Shown here: piece by piece, positions 27,018 through 39,636 of the stretch | Layout: the number at the start of each line of letters is the position of its first letter | Numbering within the stretch: position 1 is the first letter of the stretch | Assembly: GCF_903970965.1 (NCBI RefSeq) | Contig: NZ_CAJCKW010000005.1 | Coordinates: 1 to 64,000 of the forward strand | Origin: Aureimonas sp. ME7 | Lineage (GTDB): Bacteria; Pseudomonadota; Alphaproteobacteria; Rhizobiales; Rhizobiaceae | Direction: 5' to 3' | Length of the DNA stretch: 64,000 nucleotides | Position numbers and translations under genes: made by a program | Notes under the pieces: generated by a model | Seen by the model: the letters and a program-made list of their open reading frames with translations, nothing else | Told to the model about the DNA's origin: nothing | Databases searched by the model: none

Positions 27018-28312
27018 CACACCTTCTCCAGGAGCACGAAGAAGAAGCCGTCCGTGCCGGAGCGACGAGGTGTCAGAGTCAGGACGGAGCCCTCGCCCAT
27101 GCGTTCTGCGTGATAGGCCGGCGGGGCGCTGGGCAGTCGCTCGGCCCAAACGCTCTCGGCGTCCAGAAGGCGCCAGCCGGGCGTTCGTTCGAGAAAGGCC
27201 TCGACCCGAGCCGCGTTTTCCTCGCGCAGAACCGAGCAGGTGATGTAGGCGAGCCGGCCGCCGCTCCTGGCGAAGCGCGAGGCAGCGTCCAGAACCTTGT
27301 CCTGCTCGCCCGTCCGCTTGGCGACCTGCGCTTCCGTCAGTCGCCACTTGGCATCCGGCCGCCGCCGCCACGTGCCGGCGCCCGTGCAGGGCGCATCGAC
27401 GACGACGAGGTCCATCGTCCCATGAAGTGGCGAAAGGTCGTCGCGCGGCGCATGAACCGTGACGGACGTCGCGCCTGCCCTCGCCAGCCGATCCCAGATC
27501 GGGGCGAGGCGCTGCCTATCGGCGTCGAAGGCATGGATCTCGGCCTCGTTGCCGCTGGCGGCGGCCAGCGCCAGCGTCTTGCCGCCGGCCCCAGCACAAT
27601 AGTCGAGGACACGCTCGCCTGTCTTCGCGCCGCTCAAGATGGCGGCGATCTGCGAGCCCTCGTCCTGGATCTCGAAGCCGCCCATCTGGAAGCCGCGCTC
27701 GACCTGGACGTTGGGGTGGCGCCCCTCCCCCGCGATCGGCGCGATGCGAAGGCCGACGGGCGAGATCGGCGTCGGCTCCGCCTGAAAGGGCGCGAGTTCG
27801 CCGAGCACCTCGTCGGGTGTTGCCTTAAGCGTGTTGACGCGCATGTCGAGCGGCGGGCGGGCGGACAAGGCGCGCGCCTCTTCGATCCAGTCCGCGCCGA
27901 GCGAGCGCTCGAGCGCATCAGCCAGCCAGTCGGGAACATCGGCGGCCACCGCCGGCGCCGCACCGTCCAGCGTCCCGTCGCTAAAGCGACGAAGGGGCTC
28001 GTCGTCCGGCAGGGTGGGCGCGAAGCGATCGCCGGCGAGCGCGGCGCGCAACTCGTCGATCGCCATGCCCGAACTGTCGAGACAGGCGCCGACGACAAGG
28101 AATCGCGTCTCGTCCGAACCCATGCGATAGGCCAGCGAACGGCGCTGACGCAAAACGTCGTAGACGAGGTTGCCGATCGCCGAGCGGTCGCCAGAGCCCG
28201 CAAAGCGATGCGACAGGCCCCAGTCCTTCAGCGAATCCGCCACCGGGCGACGCCGCGCGGCCATGTCGTCCAACACCTCGATCGCCGCCGCCAACCGTCC
28301 GCCAAGCCGCAT
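27017..28312 (-). CDS. rsmB: RsmB-family rRNA cytosine-C5 methyltransferase
   Basis: A 431-residue RsmB/NOP2-type m5C methyltransferase. The N-terminal 130 residues are a NusB-like helical region. The catalytic domain has motif I DYCAGAGGKTLALA, the motif IV Pro-Cys VVVDAPCTGAGTWRR and the motif VI Cys in YITCSVLREEN, i.e. both cysteines of the two-Cys mechanism. The presumed target is C967 of 16S rRNA; the exact position is inferred from the family. It heads the rsmB-tspO-nucleosidase overlap chain. Confidence 0.92.
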   Translation of the reverse strand: MRLGGRLAAAIEVLDDMAARRRPVADSLKDWGLSHRFAGSGDRSAIGNLVYDVLRQRRSLAYRMGSDETRFLVVGACLDSSGMAIDELRAALAGDRFAPTLPDDEPLRRFSDGTLDGAAPAVAADVPDWLADALERSLGADWIEEARALSARPPLDMRVNTLKATPDEVLGELAPFQAEPTPISPVGLRIAPIAGEGRHPNVQVERGFQMGGFEIQDEGSQIAAILSGAKTGERVLDYCAGAGGKTLALAAASGNEAEIHAFDADRQRLAPIWDRLARAGATSVTVHAPRDDLSPLHGTMDLVVVDAPCTGAGTWRRRPDAKWRLTEAQVAKRTGEQDKVLDAASRFARSGGRLAYITCSVLREENAARVEAFLERTPGWRLLDAESVWAERLPSAPPAYHAERMGEGSVLTLTPRRSGTDGFFFVLLEKV

Positions 28313-28392
28313 GGAACTCGTTTCTCCGTTTAGGAGGCTTGGTAGTCCGCCGCACAGACGATCACAACCCGGCCGAAGCTGGGGAACCGGTT

Positions 28393-28668
28393 TCAGCGGC
28401 TCGCGTCGAACTCCACGTCGGCCACGGGCGCGTTCGGCAACTCGTGGTCAAGGCTGGAGCGGAAGGCGACGCAGCCGCGCATGAACTTCGGCCATGGCGG
28501 GACCGCGGCTTCGGGGCCGAGCGGCTCGGGAAGAAGCCCCCAAAGCTGCGGATGGAACCAGCAGAGGTCATGCCCCGAACTGTCTCGATGCTCGCGAATG
28601 CCGGCCCTCAACCGCCGCACCTCGGCGGCCAAGTCTTCACGGCTCATTGCGTGCAGATCGTCGTCCAT
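28393..28668 (-). CDS. Conserved hypothetical protein, 91 residues
   Basis: A short acidic protein. An N-terminal helix (SREDLAAEVRRLRAGIREHRD) is followed by CWFHPQLWGLLPEP and a PPWPKFMRGC segment. Similar proteins with a Trp/His/Pro-rich centre occur in rhizobia, where they are unnamed. I chose the ATG at 28668 (MDDDLHA); an in-frame ATG at 28686 is also possible. The gene follows the terminator of katA on the same strand, so it probably has its own promoter. No function is proposed. Confidence 0.65.
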   Translation of the reverse strand: MDDDLHAMSREDLAAEVRRLRAGIREHRDSSGHDLCWFHPQLWGLLPEPLGPEAAVPPWPKFMRGCVAFRSSLDHELPNAPVADVEFDASR

Positions 28669-28689
28669 ATCCCCATCCCATCGCATGCG

Positions 28690-28719
28690 AAAAGGGCCGG
28701 AATTGCTCCCGGCCCTTTT
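28690..28719 (-). terminator. Terminator downstream of katA
   Basis: AAAAGGGCCGG (28690-28700) pairs perfectly with CCGGCCCTTTT (28709-28719), leaving an 8-base loop. The A/T ends of the stem provide a T-run on either strand. It lies 24 bases after the katA stop. Confidence 0.88.
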
Positions 28720-28742
28720 CTATTCCAAACTCAGGTCCCAGC

Positions 28743-30248
28743 TTATTCGGCGGCGGCCGAGTGGCTGGTGGTCAGGCTGGCCTGCGCGTCGTCGCGGCCG
28801 AAGTTCGCCAGCGCGCGCCGAACACCCGCGCCGTAGTCGGCATGGACCTTATCGAAATGCGCCAGCTGCCGGTCCAGAATGAACTGCGGCACGCCCTGCA
28901 TGGCGCCGGCGAGCGTCTGGAACAGGCGCTCCTTGTGCGCGTCGTCGAAGAGTTCGAACAAGGCGCGCGGCTGGCTGTAGTGGTCGGCTTCGCCGCGATA
29001 GTCGTAGCGGCCGACTTCGCCGCTGTAGCGGTGCGGCGGCTCGGCGACGCTCGGGTCCTCCACCGGGCCGTCGAACGAGTTCGGCTCGTAATAGGCGTCC
29101 GGGTTGGTGCGCAGGCCAAACGGCGTCGTGCCGTCGCGGTTGTAGTGATTCACCGGCGAGCGCGGCTTGTTGACGGGCAGCGACTCGTAGTGCGTGCCGA
29201 TGCGGTAGCGGTGCGCGTCCGGGTAGGAGAACAGACGACCCTGCAGCATCTTGTCCGGCGAGAAGCCGATGCCCGGCACCACGTTGGACGGGTTGAAGGC
29301 GGACTGCTCGATCTCGGAGAAGTAGTTCTCCGGGTTCCGGTTGAGTTCGAAATGGCCGACCTTGATCAGCGGGTACATCCCGTGCGGCCAGACCTTGGTG
29401 AGGTCGAACGCGCTCCAGCCCGTCTTCCGCTCGAACTCGTCGGCTTCCAGCTCCGGCATGACCTGGATGAAGAAGTCCCACTTCGGGAACTGCCCGTCCT
29501 CGATCATTCCGTAGAGGGCTTCCTGATAGCTCTCACGCGAACGGGCGATGACCTTCTCGGCTTCCTCGTTGGTGAAGGTCTTGTGACCCTGCTGCGTCTT
29601 GAAGTGGAACTTCACCCAGAAGCGCTCGCCGGCGTCGTTCCAGAGCGAGAACGTGTGCGAACCGTAGCCGTTCATGCGGGACGGATCGACCGGGATGCCG
29701 CGATCCGACATCAGGATCGTCACCTGATGCAGCGACTCCGGGCAAAGCGACCAGAAGTCCCACATGGCGGTCGCCGAGCGCAGGTTGGTGCGCGGATGCC
29801 GCTTCTGCGTGTGGATGAAGTCCGGGAACTTGTAGGGGTCGGCGACGAAGAACACCGGCGTGTTGTTGCCGACGACGTCCCAGTTGCCCTCCTCGGTGTA
29901 GAACTTGAGGCTGAAGCCGCGCACGTCGCGCTCGGCGTCCGCCGCGCCCTGCTCGCCGGCCACGGTCGAGAAGCGGGCGAGAAGCTCGGTCTGCTTGCCC
30001 ACCGTATCGAACACCTTGGCTCGGCTATAGCGCGTGATGTCCTCGGTCACGGTCAGCGTGCCGTAGGCGCCCCAGCCCTTGGCGTGGACGACGCGCTCGG
30101 GAACGCGCTCGCGGTTCTGATGGGCCAGCTTCTCGATCAGCTGGTAGTCTTCCAGAAGCACCGGGCCGTTGCGACCGACGGTCTTGGAATTCTGGTTCGA
30201 GGAAAGCGGCGCGCCGGCCGTCGTGGTCAGCCGTGGTCTGTCGGTCAT
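28743..30248 (-). CDS. katA: Catalase, monofunctional haem type
   Basis: A 501-residue clade 3-type small-subunit catalase that dismutates H2O2. The essential His is H55 in [13 protein letters not shown]. The distal Asn is in [10 protein letters not shown], and the proximal haem Tyr is in [14 protein letters not shown]. There is no signal peptide, so it is cytosolic. The start is preceded by an almost full anti-16S sequence GGAGGTGAT. It is divergent from oxyR with 100 bases between, and ends in a strong terminator. Regulation by OxyR under peroxide stress is very likely. Confidence 0.97.
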   Translation of the reverse strand: MTDRPRLTTTAGAPLSSNQNSKTVGRNGPVLLEDYQLIEKLAHQNRERVPERVVHAKGWGAYGTLTVTEDITRYSRAKVFDTVGKQTELLARFSTVAGEQGAADAERDVRGFSLKFYTEEGNWDVVGNNTPVFFVADPYKFPDFIHTQKRHPRTNLRSATAMWDFWSLCPESLHQVTILMSDRGIPVDPSRMNGYGSHTFSLWNDAGERFWVKFHFKTQQGHKTFTNEEAEKVIARSRESYQEALYGMIEDGQFPKWDFFIQVMPELEADEFERKTGWSAFDLTKVWPHGMYPLIKVGHFELNRNPENYFSEIEQSAFNPSNVVPGIGFSPDKMLQGRLFSYPDAHRYRIGTHYESLPVNKPRSPVNHYNRDGTTPFGLRTNPDAYYEPNSFDGPVEDPSVAEPPHRYSGEVGRYDYRGEADHYSQPRALFELFDDAHKERLFQTLAGAMQGVPQFILDRQLAHFDKVHADYGAGVRRALANFGRDDAQASLTTSHSAAAE

Positions 30249-30348
30249 GGATCACCTCCGATGCAAAGTTGAGAACCATTCCAACCCGATTCTTTCGATC
30301 GGTTCCAATCGTATTTGCAGCCGCTCTCGATCAGTTTATCCTATTGGC
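30249..30348. promoter_or_regulatory. katA-oxyR divergent control region
   Basis: The 100 bases between katA and oxyR hold the promoters of both and the expected OxyR site. The oxyR-proximal half is AT-rich and includes GATCAGTTTATCCTAT (30330-30345), which has GAT/ATC dyad symmetry and an ATAG element on the other strand, as in OxyR half-sites. The match to the tandem OxyR consensus is only partial. Confidence 0.55.
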
Positions 30349-33867
<3,519 letters not shown>

Positions 33868-34019
33868 CCCCGTTCGTTCCTGATCGATCGACTGGTGGGG
33901 ATGATGTGCCACGCCGGACGAGAAGCAAGGGCACGGGTCGCGACGATCGAGGTCGCGACCACGCCTCCAAGGTCACTGGCGCCGATGCTAAGGGGCGCTT
34001 ATATCGGCATCACTTTCCC

Positions 34020-35426
34020 GTGCCGAAAGCCGTTCCCTTGAAGCGCATCGTCCCGCTCGTCCTCGCCATCGCCCTGTTCATGGAGAACATCGACTCCACG
34101 GTGATCGCGACCTCGCTGGCGACGATCGCCAGGGATATCGGCACCAGCCCCATCGCTCTCAAGCTGGCGCTGACGAGCTACTATGTCGCGCTCGCCGTGT
34201 TCATCCCGATCTCAGGGCGCATGGCCGATCGCTTCGGCGCCAAGCCGATTTTTCAGACCGCGATCGGCGTGTTCCTCGTCGGCTCGCTGGCCTGCGGCTT
34301 CGCCCAGACGCTGGAGGGCTTCGTCGTCGCGCGCTTCGTGCAAGGCATGGGTGGCGCCATGATGACGCCGGTGGGCCGGCTTCTCCTGGTTCGGGCCGTG
34401 CCGCGCTCCGATCTCGTGTCGGCGATGGCCTGGTTCACCATGCCGGCCCTTGTCGGCCCGCTGATCGGCCCGCCGCTCGGGGGCGCGATCTCGACCTTTG
34501 CCGACTGGCGCTGGATCTTCTTCATCAACATCCCGATCGGAATCATCGGCATGGCGATGGCGCAACGCTTCCTGCCGCGCGTCGAGCCGGTGCGCGACGT
34601 CGTGTTCGACTGGACGGGCTTCGCGCTTTCGGGCCTCGCCTGCGCGGGCGTCGTGTTCGGCCTTTCCGTCGTGTCCCTGCCTGCCCTGCCGCCGGCGGTG
34701 GGCGTCGCCACCACGCTGGTCGGCGCCGTCTTCGCGGTTCTCTACATCAGGCATTCGCGCCGCACCGAGCATCCCGTCGTCCGGCTGGAGCTCCTGCGCA
34801 TCGCGACGCTGCGCGCGTCCGTCGTCGGCGGGGCCCTGTTCCGGATCGGCGCGGGTGCCGTTCCGTTCCTGTTTCCGCTGATGCTGCAGCTCGGCTTCGG
34901 CTATTCGGCCTTCCAGTCGGGCCTCGTCAGCGCGGTGTCGATCGGCGGCGCCATGACGACCAAGGCGCTGATCCGTCCGATCCTTCGCACCTTCGGGTTC
35001 CGCTCGGCGCTTCTCTTCGCCTCGCTCGTCGGCGGGGTTCTGATCGCCGCCATCGCCTTCTATCGGCCGGACAGCCCGGTGGCGCTTCTCGTGGCGTTGC
35101 TTCTGATCGGCGGCTTCTTCCGCTCGATGTTCTTCACGGGCGTGAACACGCTGGCCTTCGCCGATGTGCCGCAGCGCTATTCCAGCGACGCGACCTCGAT
35201 GCTGGCGGCCTTCCAGCAGATCGCGATCGCGAGCGGGGTCGCGACGGCGGGCGGCATCCTGGAAGCGGGCATCGTCCTCAACGGAACGGGCCACGCGACC
35301 CTTTCGGACTTCTCGGCCGCCTTCCTCGTCGTCGGCTTGGTCACCATGCTGGCCGCGCTGCCGATCCTCCGTCTGCCGAGGGAGGCCGGCGCGGAACTCG
35401 CGGGCCGGCGCGTTCCGGCGGAATAG
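34020..35426 (+). CDS. MFS transporter, DHA2/EmrB-QacA type
   Basis: A 468-residue major-facilitator protein with about 13-14 hydrophobic segments. The first helix carries a variant of motif D1 (FMENIDSTVIATSLATIARD); motif A is SGRMADRFGAKP, and an antiporter motif C-like GPLIGPPLGG is near 130. It probably exports drugs or metabolites with a proton gradient. The GTG at 34020 is the best start; the frame runs further upstream without support. It is divergent from the metallo-hydrolase gene. Confidence 0.88.
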   Translation: MPKAVPLKRIVPLVLAIALFMENIDSTVIATSLATIARDIGTSPIALKLALTSYYVALAVFIPISGRMADRFGAKPIFQTAIGVFLVGSLACGFAQTLEGFVVARFVQGMGGAMMTPVGRLLLVRAVPRSDLVSAMAWFTMPALVGPLIGPPLGGAISTFADWRWIFFINIPIGIIGMAMAQRFLPRVEPVRDVVFDWTGFALSGLACAGVVFGLSVVSLPALPPAVGVATTLVGAVFAVLYIRHSRRTEHPVVRLELLRIATLRASVVGGALFRIGAGAVPFLFPLMLQLGFGYSAFQSGLVSAVSIGGAMTTKALIRPILRTFGFRSALLFASLVGGVLIAAIAFYRPDSPVALLVALLLIGGFFRSMFFTGVNTLAFADVPQRYSSDATSMLAAFQQIAIASGVATAGGILEAGIVLNGTGHATLSDFSAAFLVVGLVTMLAALPILRLPREAGAELAGRRVPAE

Positions 35427-35438
35427 CGCGGTGGGGAC

Positions 35439-36185
35439 CTAGCCGAGCGGCCCGGCCTCCTCGTCGTCCTCTTCAGCGCCGTCAGGGCCGGCCTTGGCGG
35501 CGCCGCGAAAACCCTTCGCCAAGAGGTAGAGCTCCACCGAGCCCTCGCGCGATGCGGGCGGCTTCACATGGTGGACCGAGCGGAAGTTGCGCTTCAGCAT
35601 CGCCAGTAGCTCGCCCTCCGTTCCGCCCTGAAAGGTCTTGGTCAGGAAGTGGCCGCCGGGCTTCAGTGTGCGGATGGCGAAGTCGGCCGCCACCTCGCAC
35701 AGGTGCATGGTGCGCAGATGGTCCGTCCGGCGATGCCCCGTGGTGGGCGCAGCCATGTCCGATAGGACGATGTCGGGATCGCCGCCGAGCGCCTCGATCA
35801 GCCGCGCGGGCGCGCTCTCGTCCAGGAAGTCGAGCTCTAGGATGGTCGCGCCGGGAATGGGATCGACGGGCAGGTAGTCGATCCCGACCACATGCGCCTC
35901 GGCCGCCGAAGCGCTCGTCCGCTCGACCGCCACCTGGCACCAGCCGCCCGGCGCCGCGCCCAGATCCACGATCCGCATGCCCTTGCGCAGAAGCTTGTAG
36001 CGATCGTCGATCTCGATCAGCTTGTAGGCCGCGCGCGAGCGGTAGCCGTCGATCTTGGAGCGGCGTACATAGGGGTCGTTCAGCTGGCGCTGAAGCCACT
36101 GGCGCGACGATTCCTTTAGCTTGCTCTTCTTCTTGACGCGGACGGTCAGCCCGCGATCGTCACCCCGTCCCGAACTCGCCGTCAC
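35439..36185 (-). CDS. rlmE: 23S rRNA 2'-O-ribose methyltransferase RlmE
   Basis: A 248-residue FtsJ/RrmJ-type enzyme methylating U2552 of 23S rRNA. It has SAM motif [13 protein letters not shown]. The catalytic K-D-K-E tetrad is visible: Lys in [12 protein letters not shown], Asp in IVLSDMAAP, Lys in [12 protein letters not shown] and Glu in [10 protein letters not shown]. Both ends carry extensions: a basic N-terminus ([15 protein letters not shown]) and an acidic C-terminal tail. The GTG at 36185 overlaps the ppx TGA (GTGA), a conserved coupling in alphaproteobacteria. Confidence 0.95.
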   Translation of the reverse strand: MTASSGRGDDRGLTVRVKKKSKLKESSRQWLQRQLNDPYVRRSKIDGYRSRAAYKLIEIDDRYKLLRKGMRIVDLGAAPGGWCQVAVERTSASAAEAHVVGIDYLPVDPIPGATILELDFLDESAPARLIEALGGDPDIVLSDMAAPTTGHRRTDHLRTMHLCEVAADFAIRTLKPGGHFLTKTFQGGTEGELLAMLKRNFRSVHHVKPPASREGSVELYLLAKGFRGAAKAGPDGAEEDDEEAGPLG

Positions 36186-37678
36186 GCCGTCTGCCTTGCA
36201 TTCGCGGGCGCGGGACGGCGCCAAACGCCGTCCGCTACCATCATTTCCGTCAAAAGCCCTTCGCGAAGGCCGCGATCGGCGACCCGCAGCGTCTTGGCCG
36301 GCCACACCCGGCGGATCGCCTCCAGAATGGCACACCCTGCGAGCACGAGATCGGCCCGCTCCGAGCCGATGCAGGGGTTGGCCACGCGCTCCTCGAAGCT
36401 CCATCCCGCGATGCGCGACACCAGACGATCGACCTCCGAGTCCGTCAGCCACAGGCCGTCCACCTGCCGGCGGTCGTAGCGCTCGAGTTCGAGTTGGACG
36501 CCGGCCAGCGTCGTCACAGTGCCGGACGTACCCAGAAGGTGAAACCCGTCCTGGCCGACGAGATCGCGCAGCTTGTCCGCCCCCGCGAACCCGGCGATCA
36601 TCCCCTCGACCTCGCGGATCATCCGCTCGAACACGTCGGCCGAAACATCCCGCCCGCCATGCCGCTCGGCCAGCGACACGACGCCCACGGGAAGCGAGGT
36701 CCAAGCGACGATGTGGTTGGACAGGCGCCGGCTCGCTCCGCGCCGAAGGTCGAGAAGCGCGATCTCCGTGGACCCACCGCCGATGTCGAAGAGCACCGCT
36801 CCCTTGGCCGAACGGTCCACCAGCGAACCGCAGCCCGAAACGGCGAGCCGCGCCTCGGTTTCGCGCGTGACGATCTCCAGCGACAGGCCCGTTTCGCGCT
36901 GGACGCGCTCGATGAACTCCGCGCCGTTGGCCGCCGAGCGACAGGCCTCGGTGGCGATCAGCCGCGCGCCGCGAATTTCACGGGCGGACAGCTTCTGACT
37001 GCAAATCTCCAGCGCGGCCACCGCGCGGTCCATCGCGGTCGCCGCCAAGCTGCCGGTGCGCCCGAGCCCCTCACCGAGGCGCACGATGCGCGAAAACGCG
37101 TCGATCACCCGAAACTGGCCGGGGCGCGTCGGCACGGCCACCAGAAGCCGGCAATTGTTGGTGCCGAGATCGAGCGCGGCATAAGCCGGCTGACGCCCGA
37201 ACTCGGTGCTGCCGAGCCCGGCTGCGCGCCCCGAAATCGGCACCGCGATCGAAACGCGCGCGGGCGCCGGGGAGAAGGGTGCCTTCACCGGGGCCGCACG
37301 CCCGCGCCCACGCCGTCGCCGCCGCCCCTTGCCGGCTGGCGCGGCGGCCTCCTCCGGTGCGTCGCGGCCACGTAACGCACGCTCCGCTTCCACGACCTTG
37401 GCACACAAAGCGGGCGGAAGGTCGTGCAGCGAAGCGTTCGTCGTCGAAGGAGCGCTGGCGGACTTGCGCCGGCGTCGGCGCTGACGTTTGGAAAGCTTGC
37501 GATCGCCGGGTTCGGACGCCCCGTCGCCGCCCTCCACGATGCGTTCGGTCTGAGCGGCCTCGCTCGCCTGCGGCCGCTCCATGGATGGGGAAACGGAGGC
37601 CACCCGCGGGCCGAGCATTCCGACGATATCGCTGTCTACCTGCCTCGCGGCCGACCGACCCTGCGGTTCATGGATCAC
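36182..37678 (-). CDS. ppx: Ppx/GppA phosphatase with basic N-terminal extension
   Basis: A 498-residue actin-fold exopolyphosphatase / pppGpp phosphatase. The catalytic part starts at about residue 165: [14 protein letters not shown], the catalytic Glu region [11 protein letters not shown], and [11 protein letters not shown]. Before it lie about 160 low-complexity residues with two Arg/Lys clusters ([12 protein letters not shown] and [14 protein letters not shown]), expected to be disordered and able to bind RNA or polyphosphate. The GTG at 37678 has GGAG at 8 bases; ATG codons further in are alternatives. It is coupled to rlmE by GTGA. Confidence 0.9.
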   Translation of the reverse strand: MIHEPQGRSAARQVDSDIVGMLGPRVASVSPSMERPQASEAAQTERIVEGGDGASEPGDRKLSKRQRRRRRKSASAPSTTNASLHDLPPALCAKVVEAERALRGRDAPEEAAAPAGKGRRRRRGRGRAAPVKAPFSPAPARVSIAVPISGRAAGLGSTEFGRQPAYAALDLGTNNCRLLVAVPTRPGQFRVIDAFSRIVRLGEGLGRTGSLAATAMDRAVAALEICSQKLSAREIRGARLIATEACRSAANGAEFIERVQRETGLSLEIVTRETEARLAVSGCGSLVDRSAKGAVLFDIGGGSTEIALLDLRRGASRRLSNHIVAWTSLPVGVVSLAERHGGRDVSADVFERMIREVEGMIAGFAGADKLRDLVGQDGFHLLGTSGTVTTLAGVQLELERYDRRQVDGLWLTDSEVDRLVSRIAGWSFEERVANPCIGSERADLVLAGCAILEAIRRVWPAKTLRVADRGLREGLLTEMMVADGVWRRPAPANARQTA

Positions 37679-37857
37679 TATTCTTCTCCGGAGCAGCCGC
37701 GAGGGCGCTCGACGATTTGCTGGTTCTCGACGTTGGCCGGAGTGTAGCCGACGCGCCACAATGCACAAGGGTTGACGAAGCCCCATCCCCCGATTGCGCC
37801 ATGGGGACATGTTTTCGCCCCATTGGCGAAGAGTCGCCCTCGTCATGAATTGAACGG

Positions 37858-37886
37858 TTGACGGCCGCCGGCAAATCTCTTATTTG
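37858..37886 (+). promoter_or_regulatory. Promoter of tRNA-Gln
   Basis: TTGACG (37858-37863), a 17-base spacer and TATTTG (37881-37886) form a good sigma-70 type promoter. It points to the tRNA gene about 60 bases further on. Confidence 0.7.
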
Positions 37887-37953
37887 CGGCCTCAACGAAC
37901 GCGACCGGTTCCGCCGGTTCGTTCGGTTCTCCTTTCGAGGCGGACATTCCTGC

Positions 37954-38027
37954 TGGGGAATAGTTTAAGGGTAGAACAGCGGACTCTGACTCCGCTAGTC
38001 TTGGTTCGAATCCAGGTTCCCCAGCCA
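37954..38027 (+). tRNA. tRNA-Gln (anticodon CUG)
   Basis: A 74-nt cloverleaf with encoded CCA. The acceptor stem TGGGGAA pairs with TTCCCCA, followed by discriminator G and CCA (38025-38027). The anticodon stem GCGGA/TCCGC encloses CTCTGAC, so the anticodon is CTG. The T-arm contains GGTTCGAATCC. It is a single tRNA with its own promoter. Confidence 0.96.
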
Positions 38028-38144
38028 CTTCTTCCACAAAGTCCCGCGTACACAAATTGCTTTGCCGCAGTCGCCTTTGGCTCTGATCGGTCGTGGCGGA
38101 ACAACTCGCCAAGCGCTCTCAAGGTATCTACACCATCGCCTTGA

Positions 38145-38174
38145 GGTCGATGCCGATCCATCGGCATCGACCTG
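38145..38174. repeat. Perfect 14-bp inverted repeat
   Basis: AGGTCGATGCCGAT (38145-38158) is exactly mirrored by ATCGGCATCGACCT (38161-38174) with only two bases (CC) between. It is extruded easily as a hairpin or is a dimeric protein site. It sits between the tRNA gene and the glycerate kinase gene. There is no T-run, so a classic terminator is unlikely. Confidence 0.7.
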
Positions 38175-38223
38175 GCGAAGAGGCGAAAGGCCGAGCGCGG
38201 GATCGCACGGGAGGTGTTCCGAG

Positions 38224-39459
38224 ATGAAGGATTTTGCGCAAGCGCGGGCCGAGGCCGTCCGTCTGTTCAAGGCGGGTGTTGCGGCCGCCGATCCGACCGA
38301 ATCGGTGGTGCGCTCGCTGCGCGACGCGCCGCTGCCGCCGGGCGGCCGCCTGTCGCTCATTGCCGTCGGCAAGGCGGCTCCCGCCATGGCGAAGGCCGCG
38401 CTTTCCGTGGTCGAGGCGGATGAAACGCTCGTGGTGACGATCGACGGATTGGATGCCGCGATACCCGGGGCCGAGGTCATGGCTGCCAGCCACCCGGTGC
38501 CCGACGAACGGGGCGAGCGCGCGGCGCGCGAGGCCCTGCGGCGCGCGAGCGCGCTCGGGCCGCGGGATCATCTTCTGGCGCTCGTTTCGGGCGGAGCGTC
38601 GGCGCTCCTGCCCGCCCCCCTCGAAGGCCTGACGCTCGCCGACAAGATCGCGGTCAACCGCCTGCTGCTTTCGTCGGGCGCGGACATCAGGGAAACCAAT
38701 CTCGTCCGGCAATCGCTGTCGCGCCTCAAGGGCGGCGGCCTCGCGCGGGCCGCCCATCCCGCCCGGGTCGTTTCGCTCGTTCTGTCGGACGTCGTCGGCG
38801 ACGATCTCAGTGTCGTCGCCAGCGGCCCGACCGCGCCGCCGCTCGGCACGCCCGCCGAAGCTGCTGCCCTGCTCCGCCGCCTCCATCTGTGGGACAGGCT
38901 CCCGGACGCCGTTCGAACCCATCTCCTGCGCAGCGATCGGCCGGCGAGCGCCCCGCCCGTGGCGGACAACCGGCTGATCGGGTCGAATACCCTGTCGCTG
39001 ATGGCCATGGCGGAGGCGAGCGGGGCGGCGCGGATCGTCGCCGAGCCGCTCATCGGCGATGTGGCGGACGCTGCCGATACGGTTCTGCGGCATATGCCCG
39101 AGCCCGGCGGCGTGGTTCTCCTGGGCGGGGAGACTACGGTGCATGTCGTCGGCGGGGGCCTTGGCGGGCGCAATCAGGAACTCGCGCTGCGCGTCGCCGC
39201 GCTGGCCAAGGAACGCGGGCTCGCGGGCGACTGGGTGTTCCTTTCGGCCGGCACCGATGGCCGCGACGGACCGACCGACGCGGCGGGCGGCCTCGTCGAT
39301 CCCGGCACCATCGCGCGCCTGCGCGCCGCCGGCGTGGACCCCTCCGACGCTCTTGCGCGCAACGACAGCTACCACGCGCTTCAGGCTTCCCGCGATCTCA
39401 TCCGCATGGCGCCGACGGGAACGAACGTGGCCGACCTCCAGGTGCTGATCCGTCTTTGA
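38224..39459 (+). CDS. Glycerate 2-kinase (MOFRL family)
   Basis: A 411-residue class II glycerate kinase (GckA/TtuD type) that phosphorylates D-glycerate to 2-phosphoglycerate. The N-terminal DUF4147 part has AVGKAAPAMAKAAL and LVSGGASALLPAP. The C-terminal MOFRL part has GGETTVHVVGGGLGGRNQE and SAGTDGRDGPTDAAG. The ATG at 38224 has GGGAGGTG upstream. It appears to be monocistronic; no glyoxylate-pathway genes are adjacent. Confidence 0.93.
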   Translation: MKDFAQARAEAVRLFKAGVAAADPTESVVRSLRDAPLPPGGRLSLIAVGKAAPAMAKAALSVVEADETLVVTIDGLDAAIPGAEVMAASHPVPDERGERAAREALRRASALGPRDHLLALVSGGASALLPAPLEGLTLADKIAVNRLLLSSGADIRETNLVRQSLSRLKGGGLARAAHPARVVSLVLSDVVGDDLSVVASGPTAPPLGTPAEAAALLRRLHLWDRLPDAVRTHLLRSDRPASAPPVADNRLIGSNTLSLMAMAEASGAARIVAEPLIGDVADAADTVLRHMPEPGGVVLLGGETTVHVVGGGLGGRNQELALRVAALAKERGLAGDWVFLSAGTDGRDGPTDAAGGLVDPGTIARLRAAGVDPSDALARNDSYHALQASRDLIRMAPTGTNVADLQVLIRL

Positions 39460-39636
39460 TTAGAGGCAACCGCTTCGTACGGCTTCGTGCCGAGCGTCCA
39501 CCCGCTATCCATCGTACGCTCGATATTTTGCCGGTTCATCAAACAATATGCCGTCAGAGCGGAACCGGCATTCCACGCAGGCGATCCCGACCTGGTCCTT
39601 AACCTCTGACCTCTATGCGTTTGCGCTGGAGGAACG

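Noticed and set aside
30169-30348. Extended N-terminus for OxyR
   Set aside because: It would overlap the katA leader and start; LysR proteins begin at the helix-turn-helix, as does the ATG at 30349.
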